Origin: UBA2767 sp965228625 | GTDB taxonomy: Bacteria; Pseudomonadota; Alphaproteobacteria; Rhizobiales; Methyloligellaceae | Direction: 5' to 3' | Assembly: GCA_965228625.1 (NCBI GenBank) | Contig: OZ245829.1 | Location: 682,001-746,000 of the forward strand | Length of the DNA stretch: 64,000 nt | Shown: piece after piece, positions 1-8,903 of the stretch | Layout of the letters: each line of letters starts with the position of its first letter | How positions within the stretch are numbered: the first letter of the stretch is position 1 | Notes under the pieces: generated by a model | The model's input: only the letters and a program-made list of their open reading frames with translations | What the model was told of the DNA's origin: nothing | The model's database searches: none | Position numbers and translations under genes: made by a program

Positions 1-1281
1 ACGGACAACCGCCATTGGAAGTACTTCCCGAAATACTCCCCCGACGGCAAATGGATCGCCTATATCAACGCGCCCGGTGCATTCAAATGGTCGTTCCTGT
101 GGGACATCAAGCTGGTACCGTCCGAAGGCGGAACGCCGGTCCGGCTGGCGGACTCCGAAAGGCGTTTGCCTTTTCCGTGGGAATGGGCGTCGGACTCACA
201 AAGCCTCTATTACATCGAGAACGACCGGGCGACCTATTCGTTCTACCGCATGCCGATCGACGGCAAGCCGCCTGTAAAGGTATTCGGCTCCCCGGAAGAT
301 CTGAGCGTGCCGGGTTTGAATACCTATCTTGTCACGCCGATGGTCGACGTCAGCGGCGACAACGAGAAGATCGCGTTCATCGGCCAGACGTACAACAAGC
401 CGCCGGAGATATATGTGAGCGGCGTGGATCAGTTTTCGCCGAAAAAGATCAGCACCGCCAACCAGGCGTTTTACGACATCCCGATCGGCAGGACCGAACT
501 GATCCAATGGCGCTCATTGGACAATACCCAGGTCGAAGGCTTGCTGACCTATCCGGCCGACTACGACGAGGGCAAAACGTATCCCATGGCCGTGCAGATC
601 CACGGCGGGCCGAACGGGGTGGATTTCAACGAGTATCTGCCGCTGATGAAATTCTTCCCGACCGCCGCCTACTCTGCGAAGAACTACTTTGTCCTGCGCG
701 TGAACTACCGCGGCACGCTGGGCTACGGCCAGAGGTTCCGTGAGGATCTGATCGGCAAGTTCGGCATACTCGACTACCAGGACATCATTTCGGGCGTCGG
801 GCATGTCATCAACCGGGGCCTCGTCGATCCGGACCAGCTCTTCGTCATCGGCCAGAGCAACGGCGGCACCCTGACCGGCTGGATCATCACGCAGACTGAC
901 ATGTTCAAGGCGGCCTGTCCGATTGCCGGGGAGACCGACTACATCAGCCTGGAAGGAACGAACGGGTATTTCCAGACGAGCTGGTATCTGGGCGGCAGCT
1001 TCATCAATCACCTGCAGACCTTCCTCGAGCGCTCACCCATCTTCCACGTCAGGAACGTCAAGACACCGACGCTCATTCAGGGCGGGCTTCTGGACGACAA
1101 TGTTCCCCATACCCAGCTCCAGGAGTTCTACAGGGCGCTGAAACGGGTCGGCGTCGACGTGAAACTGGTTGGCTACCCGAAATCGGACCATGACTACTAC
1201 CCGCCCAAGCTCTATCTGAAGCTGATGCGGTCATGCCTCGACTGGACCGAGCGATTCAGGGCCGGCAAGACGCAAAACTAG
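1..1281 (+). CDS. Prolyl oligopeptidase family (S9) serine peptidase, 5' truncated
   Basis: The frame is open from base 1, so the start lies outside the window and about 426 C-terminal residues are visible. The first part has beta-propeller style repeats (YSPDGKWIAY, then a WASDSQSLYY repeat), as in TolB/DPP-type propellers. The rest is an alpha/beta-hydrolase peptidase domain. The catalytic triad can be read: Ser in GQSNGG (visible residue about 286), Asp in GLLDDNVP (about 365) and His in KSDHDYYP (about 397). The family cleaves short peptides, often after proline or as an acylaminoacyl peptidase; substrate and location cannot be told without the N-terminus. A peptidase gene follows 217 bases downstream. 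Confidence 0.88.
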   Translation, partial: TDNRHWKYFPKYSPDGKWIAYINAPGAFKWSFLWDIKLVPSEGGTPVRLADSERRLPFPWEWASDSQSLYYIENDRATYSFYRMPIDGKPPVKVFGSPEDLSVPGLNTYLVTPMVDVSGDNEKIAFIGQTYNKPPEIYVSGVDQFSPKKISTANQAFYDIPIGRTELIQWRSLDNTQVEGLLTYPADYDEGKTYPMAVQIHGGPNGVDFNEYLPLMKFFPTAAYSAKNYFVLRVNYRGTLGYGQRFREDLIGKFGILDYQDIISGVGHVINRGLVDPDQLFVIGQSNGGTLTGWIITQTDMFKAACPIAGETDYISLEGTNGYFQTSWYLGGSFINHLQTFLERSPIFHVRNVKTPTLIQGGLLDDNVPHTQLQEFYRALKRVGVDVKLVGYPKSDHDYYPPKLYLKLMRSCLDWTERFRAGKTQN

Positions 1282-1498
1282 GCGGTGACGCTGGCTCGAG
1301 CCATGTCTGGATTGCCCCTCGCAGCGGCCCGAAATCGATGAGCCCGAATTCGGTCGAAACACGCCACAAGTGGACAATTGTGGGGCGGTACGATCACAAG
1401 ATTCTGTATCAGGGTTGTATTGACTGACACTGGCTGCCAACGACCATTTTCGGTATGGCTATCGGGACTTCATACACGGAGAAACGGAGGCATTTCGG

Positions 1499-2743
1499 AT
1501 GGCGCCAATGTGGAAACCTGCCCTGATCGCACTGCTTCTGGGATCGGGGGTTCTGAGCGGCATCGCCACCGGCGCACCGCAAACGTCCGGAAACGCGGTG
1601 TTCGACCGAACAGTCGAAATCGTCAACGAGGAATTCTATCGCTCGCAAGAGCTCGATGCGTTCAACAACAAGGTGAAGGAGATCCTGACCGCCCCGACCG
1701 GGCTTTCCGGCGCGGAACCGAAAGCGGTGAACTCCGCGATAGACACCCTTCTCGCCAGCCTCCGCACATCTCACACGGCGCGATACACGCCGGACCGTAT
1801 TGCCTATTACGAGCTTGTCGACATCTTCCGCTACAACTACAGGCGGAGTCTCAGAAGAATGTTCCCGCCCGACGGCACGGTTCGCTATGAGGGCGTCGGC
1901 ATGGCCACGCGCGTGGTCGACGGAAAGCCGTTTGTCGCTGACGTCTATGACGGCGGCGCGGCGGCACGGGCCGGCGTGATGACCGGCGACGAGATTTTGG
2001 CCGTCGATGGTGCGGCATTCCGGGAAGTCGACTCGTTCCGCGGCAAATCCGGCAAGGACGTCGTTCTGACGCTACGTCGGCAGGCCGACGGGCCAGAACT
2101 GAGCATCAAAGTCGGGGTCGAGAAATTGCGTCCGTCCGAGTCGCTGGTCGAAGCGATCAAGGACAGCATTCGCGTCTTCGACCGCAATGGACAGCGGATT
2201 GGATACGTTCGCATCTGGTCCTTTACGGACCGAAACGTCGAACGGATTCTCGCCAGTGAGCTCGGTGGGGGCCGTCTTGCCGACAGTGACGGACTTATCC
2301 TCGATCTTCGCGGCCGTTGGGGCGGTGCCCCGGCGGACGCGGCCGAGATGTTCGTCGGCGGCACGCCGGCAATGACAATGATCGAGCGTGACGGCAAATC
2401 CCGGTACATCAACAGCCGCTGGCGTAAACCGGTTGTCGCCATCATCGACGAAGGATCGAGAAGCGGCATGGAACTCTTCGCCAATGCGCTCAAAAACAAC
2501 CGCATACCATTGGTCGGCACCGAAACTGCAGGCGCGGTCGTTGCGGGGCGGGGTTTCCTTTTGCCCGACGACAGCCTGCTGGTCTTGGCTGTGGCCGATG
2601 TGTCTGTCGACGGTCTGCGCCTCGAAGGCAATCCCGTGCAACCGGATCTCCGTGTGCCTTTCGATTTCCGTTACGCGAATGGCGCGGATCCACAGCTTGA
2701 TGCGGCGCTCGGAAAAATGACGAGCATATTGTCCGGCGGCTAG
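1499..2743 (+). CDS. Exported S41 family peptidase with PDZ domain
   Basis: 414 residues. The N-terminus (a lysine, then a hydrophobic run ending near GAPQ at about residue 30) is a probable Sec signal peptide. A PDZ domain lies at about 120-170 (GVGMATRV, AGVMTGDEILAVDG) and a tail-specific-protease fold follows from about 225. The likely nucleophile is Ser322 in GSRSGME, followed by ELFANALK and VGTETAGAVV. The lysine of CtpA-type Ser/Lys enzymes (TFGKG) is absent and TAGAV stands there instead, as in tricorn-like S41 members. A second ATG three codons downstream is possible. Its role is probably periplasmic peptide or protein turnover; the substrate is unknown. Confidence 0.85.
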   Translation: MAPMWKPALIALLLGSGVLSGIATGAPQTSGNAVFDRTVEIVNEEFYRSQELDAFNNKVKEILTAPTGLSGAEPKAVNSAIDTLLASLRTSHTARYTPDRIAYYELVDIFRYNYRRSLRRMFPPDGTVRYEGVGMATRVVDGKPFVADVYDGGAAARAGVMTGDEILAVDGAAFREVDSFRGKSGKDVVLTLRRQADGPELSIKVGVEKLRPSESLVEAIKDSIRVFDRNGQRIGYVRIWSFTDRNVERILASELGGGRLADSDGLILDLRGRWGGAPADAAEMFVGGTPAMTMIERDGKSRYINSRWRKPVVAIIDEGSRSGMELFANALKNNRIPLVGTETAGAVVAGRGFLLPDDSLLVLAVADVSVDGLRLEGNPVQPDLRVPFDFRYANGADPQLDAALGKMTSILSGG

Positions 2744-2771
2744 AGCCTTTGAGAGGCTCGCCGGCCTGCCA

Positions 2772-4331
2772 TCATTCGTGATGTGCGTTGACCTCGTCGG
2801 CAGCCGACTTCTTGAGCGAGGCGCGGTCGACCTTGCCGTCGGCGATCATCGGCATCTCATCGAGCACGATGATCTCCTCCGGCGCCTTGTAGCCAACGCG
2901 TTCACGGGCAAATCGGATCAGCTCGGCATCGGTCGGGCGCTCCGCCCCATCCTTGAAGGTGACATAGGCCCGGACATTTTCGCCGTGCAGCAGATTGTGG
3001 ATGCCAATGACACCCGCGAGGGCCACGGACGGATGTTCCAGCAGAGCCGCCTCGACCTCCTGTGGGCTGATGTTCGAAGCATCGTGGACGATGATCTGTT
3101 TCTTACGGCCCTCGAACCAGAAATACCCGTCTTCGTCGGCCCGCATCACGTCACCGCTGTCGAACCACGCGCCATCCATTGTCTGGCTCGTGGCCTGCGG
3201 ATCGTTCCAGTATCCGGTCATGAGTGTCGGTGACTTGATCCAGAACCGGCCCGCCTGACCATCGGGAACCTCGTTTCCATCATCGTCACGAACCGAAAGA
3301 GAAAAACCGGGATTGGCAGTTCCAACCGAACCCGGTTTGTTCACTTCGCCAGAATGATTGAAGGTCACAAGACCCACCTCGGTTGCGCCATAGCCTTCCC
3401 GGATGTCGAACTGCGCAAGCTGTTCGAACTCACGCTCCAGCTCGGCCGGTACTTGGTCGCCACCCGACAGGAGACAACGCAGGGACGCGAAGTCCGATGA
3501 TCTGGCATCCTCATGCTGGACAACCCGAAACAGTGGCGCGGGGAGTATGCCCATAATGGTGGGCGGGTGTTCGCGCATGAGGGGAAGCAGCTCATCGGCG
3601 TCTGTGGTGCGAGGTATCAGGACCTTGCCGCCGGCGGCGAGCGTGGCGAAGGTGATGTGAATGCCGCCGCCATGCGACAGCGATACGGCCGGCAAGACCA
3701 CGTCCGTTTCTGACAATGCGTAACCCTTGACGATGCTCGCCAACGCCCAACCGAACGTCTCGAAGCTGTGCGTGACACCCTTGGGCATGCCGGTGCTGCC
3801 CGATGTATAAATGATGACGCTCGGGCTTCCGGAATCGCATGCCGGGAGGTCTTGCGAATCCGACTCTCTTTCGAGCAGGGCCTCCAGACTTGAACCGTCC
3901 GGACTTTCTGCGCCGCAGCGAACCACGCCTTTTGCCAGTTTGGACGCAACCACGCTTTCGGCAATGTCCGCATCGCGTTCCGCGTGCGCGACAAGCATCG
4001 AGGCGCCGGTGGCTTCGAGGACGTGATCGATTTCCGGTGCCGTGTAGCGGTAGTTGAGCGGGTTGACGACCAGCCCGGCCCTCATACAGGCGAGGTAGTA
4101 GACCGGGAGCACGGTCCGGTTCGGCATCAGGGAGGCGATCCGATCGCCAGGGCGCAAGCCGAGGCTGAGCAGGTTTGCCGCCAGGCGCGTCGATGCCTCG
4201 TCCAGCTCACGCCAGGTCCACGTTGATCCGCGCGAGACGATCGCCGGTTCGTCGGGCTTGCCGGCGAGGCCCCGGGACAGGATTTCGCGTGTCTCCAGCG
4301 GGCGTTCCAGAGGTGATCCGTCGTGAGGCAT
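2772..4331 (-). CDS. AMP-forming acyl-CoA ligase (class I adenylate-forming enzyme)
   Basis: 519 residues from the ATG at 4331 (MPHDGSPLERP). The frame runs open further upstream, but that part overlaps the flavoprotein gene and does not look like protein, so the shorter start is chosen. Family motifs are in order: the phosphate-binding loop YTSGSTGMPKG, the GYGATEVG motif, FDSGDVMRADEDGYFWFEGRKKQ at the hinge, and the C-terminal catalytic lysine in DGKVDRASLKK. It activates a carboxylic acid with ATP and CoA; chain length or aromatic preference cannot be read. It is the last gene of a three-gene minus-strand set with a flavoprotein oxidase and a ThDP enzyme, which suggests its substrate comes from those enzymes. 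Confidence 0.88.
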   Translation of the reverse strand: MPHDGSPLERPLETREILSRGLAGKPDEPAIVSRGSTWTWRELDEASTRLAANLLSLGLRPGDRIASLMPNRTVLPVYYLACMRAGLVVNPLNYRYTAPEIDHVLEATGASMLVAHAERDADIAESVVASKLAKGVVRCGAESPDGSSLEALLERESDSQDLPACDSGSPSVIIYTSGSTGMPKGVTHSFETFGWALASIVKGYALSETDVVLPAVSLSHGGGIHITFATLAAGGKVLIPRTTDADELLPLMREHPPTIMGILPAPLFRVVQHEDARSSDFASLRCLLSGGDQVPAELEREFEQLAQFDIREGYGATEVGLVTFNHSGEVNKPGSVGTANPGFSLSVRDDDGNEVPDGQAGRFWIKSPTLMTGYWNDPQATSQTMDGAWFDSGDVMRADEDGYFWFEGRKKQIIVHDASNISPQEVEAALLEHPSVALAGVIGIHNLLHGENVRAYVTFKDGAERPTDAELIRFARERVGYKAPEEIIVLDEMPMIADGKVDRASLKKSAADEVNAHHE

Positions 4332-4414
4332 GTGGCTCGCGTCCTTCGTTGATTTCTGCCCATACAGCGATGCATTGAGCCGGCAAGTCCGCTCAACCGA
4401 GCGCAGCCGTAATT

Positions 4415-5974
4415 CTAGCGGAACCCCAATTTCTGAAAACGGTCCACCAGGCCCTCCAACTCGCGCTGGTGAGCATCGAACTGGAGGTCCTCCGCATCGA
4501 TTGTGGTGCCGCCTACGACGCCGGCCGCAACCGGACCGACGGCCGTCTTCTCCGATACATAGCGAAACTTGCCGTCGGGCTCGCGCACAACGGGCTCCTG
4601 CAGGATCGGAAGGAAGTATGAGAGCCCCGCGGGTCTCTCGACCAGAAACCCGAAGCGCTTGGCAAAACGGGGAATGAATGCGGCCAACATCTGGCTGCAA
4701 AGGTCACGCAGAGCGTTCGCCTCGCGCACCTCGGCAACCCTGGAAATGAGAGCGATACCATCGACAAAGCGGTTCCGCTCGATGCCCGACTCGAACACGC
4801 GTATACGGCTCTGGCCCTCGAAATCAGGATCAGGCAGTGGCGCGTCCGTCTCGAGATGCCCCCGAACGCGTTGCAGGAGGTCGTAAAACGGTTCGAGGCG
4901 GGCACGAAGCAGTGCATCCGAGCCTTCGGGAAAACGGATGCCGACAACATCGTTCGTCGCTGCACCGCCGGACGAAAGGACCGCCAATACGTCCTCCATC
5001 GGAACGGAAAGGAAAGCGGAGACGGCGGCACGACAGGGCTCGACCTGGCCGGCCATCACGTGAAGATCGTGTTCAATATCCAGTAACGCCCGGGACTGGT
5101 TCTGCAGGCGGATCAGATGACCAATCATGGGGCGGAGGCTCGCATCCTTCACCAGCTCCCGCGCGGCCAGACCGGCGCAATTGACAACGACGGGCGTCGT
5201 CAACTCGTTCAGATCCCGGATGCGAACGCCGCGCATGACCCGGACGCCGCGACGGACGACCACGTCGAGCAGGTGCCGCATGAGAAGCGGAACGTCCATG
5301 AAGAAGATGCGGTGCACGAAGATTTCGTGCCGAACATCGCCAATACGCATGTGCCCCTGCAAGCCGTGTGGAACATAGCCAAGACCGGCAAGTGAAGGCA
5401 TCGGGTCACGCTCGGAAGAGAACATCGACAGAAGCTCGATATCGAATGTTTCGAACTCCGGAGCCGGGGCTTCGCCGATGGCAATCTGATGGTAGAACGA
5501 AAAGGAGTCGACAAGCAGCTCGACGTCCGGTTCACCGCCTATGGAAAACGGCTCGAACAAGCCGCCCGCATTGTGGCTCGTGAGGTCTTCCAGACGCTCG
5601 GCAACGACCGTTATCGTGCCGAGGCTTCCGGGATTTCGTTCGCGGTGCTCCGACATTGCATAGGCGGCGAACAGGCCGATGACCCCGCCGCCGAGAATGG
5701 TCACGTCGCGGGACTGGGGTTCAATTCCTTCAAAGTGCCCGAGCCCCAGTTCGAGAATGCGTTTTCCGCAGCCTGGCGCCAGCGTCCAGCCACTGCCACC
5801 GTGACCATAACAATGGATCAGGCAGCGTCCGTCCGGCTGTTGCTCGGCCTCCAGTCGCAGACCGCCTTCACGATAGGGTCGGTGGCAAACGGCTTCTCGA
5901 TGGGCGTGAGGTGAGCCTTCCGACCCAGACACGTCGAGTTGCAGGAGTTCGACTTCAAGCTCGGAAGGGATCAC
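4415..5974 (-). CDS. D-amino-acid-oxidase-like flavoprotein with circularly permuted motif order
   Basis: 519 residues from a GTG start; the frame stays open up to the stop of the upstream gene 33 bases away, so a slightly longer start is possible. The signature that normally closes DAO-family enzymes (IHCYGHGGSGWTLAPGCG) is at residues 53-70, near the N-terminus, preceded by the usual GLRLE strand. The FAD-binding beta-alpha-beta motif that normally opens the family (VTILGGGVIGLFAAYAM) follows at 91-107. The body (NAGGLFEPF, VVNCAGLAARELV, MIGHLIRLQ) is in normal order and no second GHGGxG occurs at the C-terminus. The expected activity is FAD-dependent oxidation of an amine or amino acid to an imino/oxo acid. 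Flanking ThDP and CoA-ligase genes fit downstream processing of an oxo acid. Confidence 0.78.
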   Translation of the reverse strand: MIPSELEVELLQLDVSGSEGSPHAHREAVCHRPYREGGLRLEAEQQPDGRCLIHCYGHGGSGWTLAPGCGKRILELGLGHFEGIEPQSRDVTILGGGVIGLFAAYAMSEHRERNPGSLGTITVVAERLEDLTSHNAGGLFEPFSIGGEPDVELLVDSFSFYHQIAIGEAPAPEFETFDIELLSMFSSERDPMPSLAGLGYVPHGLQGHMRIGDVRHEIFVHRIFFMDVPLLMRHLLDVVVRRGVRVMRGVRIRDLNELTTPVVVNCAGLAARELVKDASLRPMIGHLIRLQNQSRALLDIEHDLHVMAGQVEPCRAAVSAFLSVPMEDVLAVLSSGGAATNDVVGIRFPEGSDALLRARLEPFYDLLQRVRGHLETDAPLPDPDFEGQSRIRVFESGIERNRFVDGIALISRVAEVREANALRDLCSQMLAAFIPRFAKRFGFLVERPAGLSYFLPILQEPVVREPDGKFRYVSEKTAVGPVAAGVVGGTTIDAEDLQFDAHQRELEGLVDRFQKLGFR

Positions 5975-6007
5975 TGAGACGTTGACTCCCCTGGCGGCCA
6001 GGACGGC

Positions 6008-7702
6008 CTATTCATGGTGCTTCTGCAGGAGACCGTAAACGCCGGAGCGGACGTAATTGTACGCTTCTTCCATCGTGACCGGCGCGCTTGCATCAGGGAG
6101 TGATTTCGGATCGACGGCAACGTCAATTATTGTCGGCCGGCCGTTCGACAACGCTTCCGGCAAGACGTCATTCAACGTGTTCAGGTCTTTCACCGTATAA
6201 CCGACGCCACCGCACGCTTCGGCGAACTTTGCATAATCCGGGCTGTCGAAATGAACGCCCGCATCCGCGAACCCCTGGGCAATGTGTTCTTCCAGTTGCA
6301 CGAACTGATACAGGCCGTTGTTGAAGACGATCACCGTGTAAGGAAGGTTGTAACGAACGCCGGTCGCGAAGTCCCCCAGCATCATCGTGAAACCGCCGTC
6401 ACCGGTCAGAACAATCACTTGCTTGTCCGGCGCGGCGACCTGGCAGCCGATGCTGTACCCTGTCGAACAATTGAGAGATCCGAGGTGCCACGACCAGATC
6501 AGCCGCTGCTTGCCGTTCATTTTCAGATATGTGTTCGCCCAGAGAATCTCCAGGCCCGCATCGATGCAGTAGATCGCATCGTCATCCGCATGTTGGCTGA
6601 CCGTATGGACAAGCGCCTGCGGGGTGATCGGGCTTTCGTTCTCGCCCGGCTTGCCCTCATATTTCGACAGGACCTCCATGTTTTTGTGGTACCTGCGACG
6701 TGCGTCTTCGAGAAAGCTCTGGTCCTTTTTCTGCTTCACCAGTTCCAACAACTTTCTCAGCACGACATCGGCATGGCCGATCAATGAATGCGTGACCGGA
6801 GTGTGCCGGCCGATGATATTCGGATCGAGGTCGATCTGCAGAATGGGCGTTTCTTTCGGGTAGTACTCCTTGAAGGCAAAATTGCTGCCGATCATGATCA
6901 ACAGGTCACAATGTGTGATCGAATGATTGCCGGATTGCGTTCCCATCATTCCGATACCACCGACATAGTGGTCGTTCGTATTGTCCAGGATATCCTTGGA
7001 CCGCGTCGTGTGAACGAGCGGCGCATTCACGCGCTTTGCGAATTCCATCAGCTCGGCTTCCGCGCCGCGGCACCCGCCACCGTACAGAACCGTAATCTTG
7101 GTGTGCTTATCAATTAACTCGGCGGCGGCCTCCAGCGCGGTCTTGCCGGGGCAGACTTCGAAACTCTCGTAGTAGACCGAGTTCGGCGTTTGCTTGATGG
7201 GCGCCGCCTTGCTCATCAATACATCGCATGGATATGTAATGTTGACGGCGCCTCCGGTTGCGATCGCCGTTTTGATGGCCACGGGCAAGACCGCCGCGGC
7301 ATTTTCAGCGCTGCGCGCTTCCCTGTTGTAAACGGTACAGCACTCGAATAGGGCAAGCTGATTGATGTCCTGCGCGCCGAGAACATTCTCGATGTCCCGG
7401 TCTATCTGTCCGGTAATGGCCAGAACCGGCACCCGATCGACGGTCGCATCATACAGCCCGTTGATCAGATGAATGGCGCCGGGCCCCTGACAGCCCACGC
7501 AAACGGCAAGTTTGCCTGTGAGTTTCGCCTGTCCGCTCGCGGCAAATGCGCCGATCTCCTCGTGCCGCATCAGGATCAGCTTGATTCGATCCTGTTGATT
7601 GATGGCATCGAACAGCGGATCGACCTGCCCGCCCGGAATGCCAAAGATATGTTCCACACCCGCATCCGCTAGAACCTGCAGTATCTGGTCGGCGACTCGC
7701 AT
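6008..7702 (-). CDS. Thiamine-diphosphate enzyme, pyruvate oxidase/dehydrogenase (PoxB)-like
   Basis: 564 residues, close to the roughly 570 of PoxB-type enzymes. The ATG has a GGAG ribosome site. The N-terminal Pyr domain has the activating glutamate in RHEEIGAFAA (about residue 48) and GCQGPGAIHLINGLYD. The C-terminal PP domain has the ThDP/metal motif starting GDGGFTMML and ending NNGLYQ. By similarity it decarboxylates pyruvate or a related 2-oxo acid, passing electrons to FAD/quinone or oxygen. Acetolactate-synthase-like activity is the main alternative and cannot be excluded. It is the first gene of a minus-strand operon; the DAO-like gene starts 33 bases after its stop. Confidence 0.85.
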   Translation of the reverse strand: MRVADQILQVLADAGVEHIFGIPGGQVDPLFDAINQQDRIKLILMRHEEIGAFAASGQAKLTGKLAVCVGCQGPGAIHLINGLYDATVDRVPVLAITGQIDRDIENVLGAQDINQLALFECCTVYNREARSAENAAAVLPVAIKTAIATGGAVNITYPCDVLMSKAAPIKQTPNSVYYESFEVCPGKTALEAAAELIDKHTKITVLYGGGCRGAEAELMEFAKRVNAPLVHTTRSKDILDNTNDHYVGGIGMMGTQSGNHSITHCDLLIMIGSNFAFKEYYPKETPILQIDLDPNIIGRHTPVTHSLIGHADVVLRKLLELVKQKKDQSFLEDARRRYHKNMEVLSKYEGKPGENESPITPQALVHTVSQHADDDAIYCIDAGLEILWANTYLKMNGKQRLIWSWHLGSLNCSTGYSIGCQVAAPDKQVIVLTGDGGFTMMLGDFATGVRYNLPYTVIVFNNGLYQFVQLEEHIAQGFADAGVHFDSPDYAKFAEACGGVGYTVKDLNTLNDVLPEALSNGRPTIIDVAVDPKSLPDASAPVTMEEAYNYVRSGVYGLLQKHHE

Positions 7703-8032
7703 CTTGGCTCCTTATGCAATCTTCGGCTTCACACGCAATGTCGGTCTCTCCAAAAGGCGTTCTGCCGCGGCGACGCGCCCACCGGGCATTCCTGAATGAA
7801 ATCCGCTGTTTGCAACCGTGTACCCGTTGTCGATGGAACGGGACCTGGAAGGACTAGGCGCCCGCGTTCCCCAATTTCCGGGAGTATATGGATTGATTTG
7901 AGTCGCGTGAAGCAAATGGCCGGTTTCCGCCTGATTGGCCCCATAAGAATCCAGAAAATGGCACTTTTCGAGGTACCAAAACAGCAGATACCGTATATGC
8001 CTTACCGCGCGAAAAACCATCACGGAGCGAAT
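7703..8032. other. Intergenic region between divergent genes
   Basis: This 330-base stretch separates the divergent ThDP-enzyme operon (minus) and the acetyltransferase (plus). Reading frames cross it on both strands but none shows protein-like composition. The acetyltransferase frame is open through it, yet the residues before the GTG at 8033 do not resemble the family. It must hold both promoters; no confident -35/-10 pair or operator was recognised. Confidence 0.5.
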
Positions 8033-8758
8033 GTGTCTACAAACTCTCTCGGCCAGCCCATTGGCCAACCAATCCCCGACTGGCAGCCCGTTTCGCCACC
8101 ACCTCGCACTCCGATGGAAGGGACGTTCTGCCGCGTCGAACCACTCGATATCGATGCTCACGCAAGCGACCTGTTCAAGGCATTCCGCAAGGACACGAAT
8201 AACGGCAACTGGACCTATCTGGCTTATGGCCCTTTTGAGACCGAGGCCGATCTCCGCGAGTGGATGGCGAGAACCTGCATGGGCGATGATCCCCTCTTTC
8301 ATGCAATTGTGGACAACGAGACAGACCAAGCCGTAGGGGTGGCGAGCTATCTCCGGATCGAGCCGGCAGTCGGCGTCATCGAAACCGGGCACATTCACTA
8401 TTCACCGCTGCTGCAACGCCGACCCGCCGCCACCGAGGCGATGTTCCTGATGATGCGCCGGGTTTTTCACGAACTTGGATATCGCCGGTATGAGTGGAAA
8501 TGCGATGCGCTCAATGCGCCGTCACGGCGTGCCGCTGAACGGCTCGGATTTCGATTTGAAGGCATCTTCCGCCAGGCGACGGTCTACAAGGGCCGCAATC
8601 GAGACAGCGCCTGGTATTCCGTTCTTGACCGCGAATGGCCCCTTCTCGAGCCCGCCTTTTGCCGGTGGCTTGATCCTGGGAATTTCGATGAGCGCGGCCG
8701 GCAGAAAACCAGTCTGGCGACATTCACGGAAGATATCGGACGGGCTGAATCGGCCTAA
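8033..8758 (+). CDS. GNAT family N-acetyltransferase, RimJ/RimL type
   Basis: 241 residues from a GTG start. The GTG has a GGAG site five bases upstream and starts MSTNSLGQPIG; upstream in-frame ATGs (for example 7796) would add about 80 non-conserved residues. The fold reads as a RimJ/RimL-type acetyltransferase: GTFCRVEPL opens the domain, GVASYLRIEP and GVIETGHIHYSPLLQRRPAATEAMFLMM give the acetyl-CoA loop region, and YEWKCDALNAPSRRAAERLGFRFEG is the conserved C-terminal motif. It probably transfers acetyl from acetyl-CoA to an amine or protein N-terminus; the target is not predictable. It is not part of an operon. Confidence 0.85.
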   Translation: MSTNSLGQPIGQPIPDWQPVSPPPRTPMEGTFCRVEPLDIDAHASDLFKAFRKDTNNGNWTYLAYGPFETEADLREWMARTCMGDDPLFHAIVDNETDQAVGVASYLRIEPAVGVIETGHIHYSPLLQRRPAATEAMFLMMRRVFHELGYRRYEWKCDALNAPSRRAAERLGFRFEGIFRQATVYKGRNRDSAWYSVLDREWPLLEPAFCRWLDPGNFDERGRQKTSLATFTEDIGRAESA

Positions 8759-8903
8759 CCCGGAAACGTTCGACAAATTCCGTCTGGCCCCGGAACCAAT
8801 TCGCAGCGCGGTGCACGCAACACGGCATGATGATGTTTTGGCCCCGCCGGCGCTCGCGGCGCGCCGGCGGGCAGATCTTTCGGTGCAATCGCCGAACCGC
8901 TGC

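Noticed and set aside
2462..2464. Loss of the catalytic serine in the S41 peptidase
   Set aside because: At first the SASASE motif seemed to lack its serine, but the equivalent Ser is present in GSRSGME, a common variant in tricorn-like members.
2743..2771. Small hairpin GAGCCT/AGGCTC between convergent genes as terminator
   Set aside because: Only 6 bp with no T-run; too weak to call.
4332..4700. N-terminal extension of the acyl-CoA ligase frame
   Set aside because: It overlaps the flavoprotein coding region, has compositionally odd residues and does not match the family; the ATG at 4331 gives the right N-terminus.
6008..7702. Acetolactate synthase large subunit
   Set aside because: Sequence around RHEEIGAFAA and the central region fits pyruvate-oxidase-type enzymes better, and no small subunit gene follows; not fully excluded.
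7712..8398. Long minus-strand frame opposite the acetyltransferase
   Set aside because: It is the antisense of a clear GNAT gene and shows no family motif.
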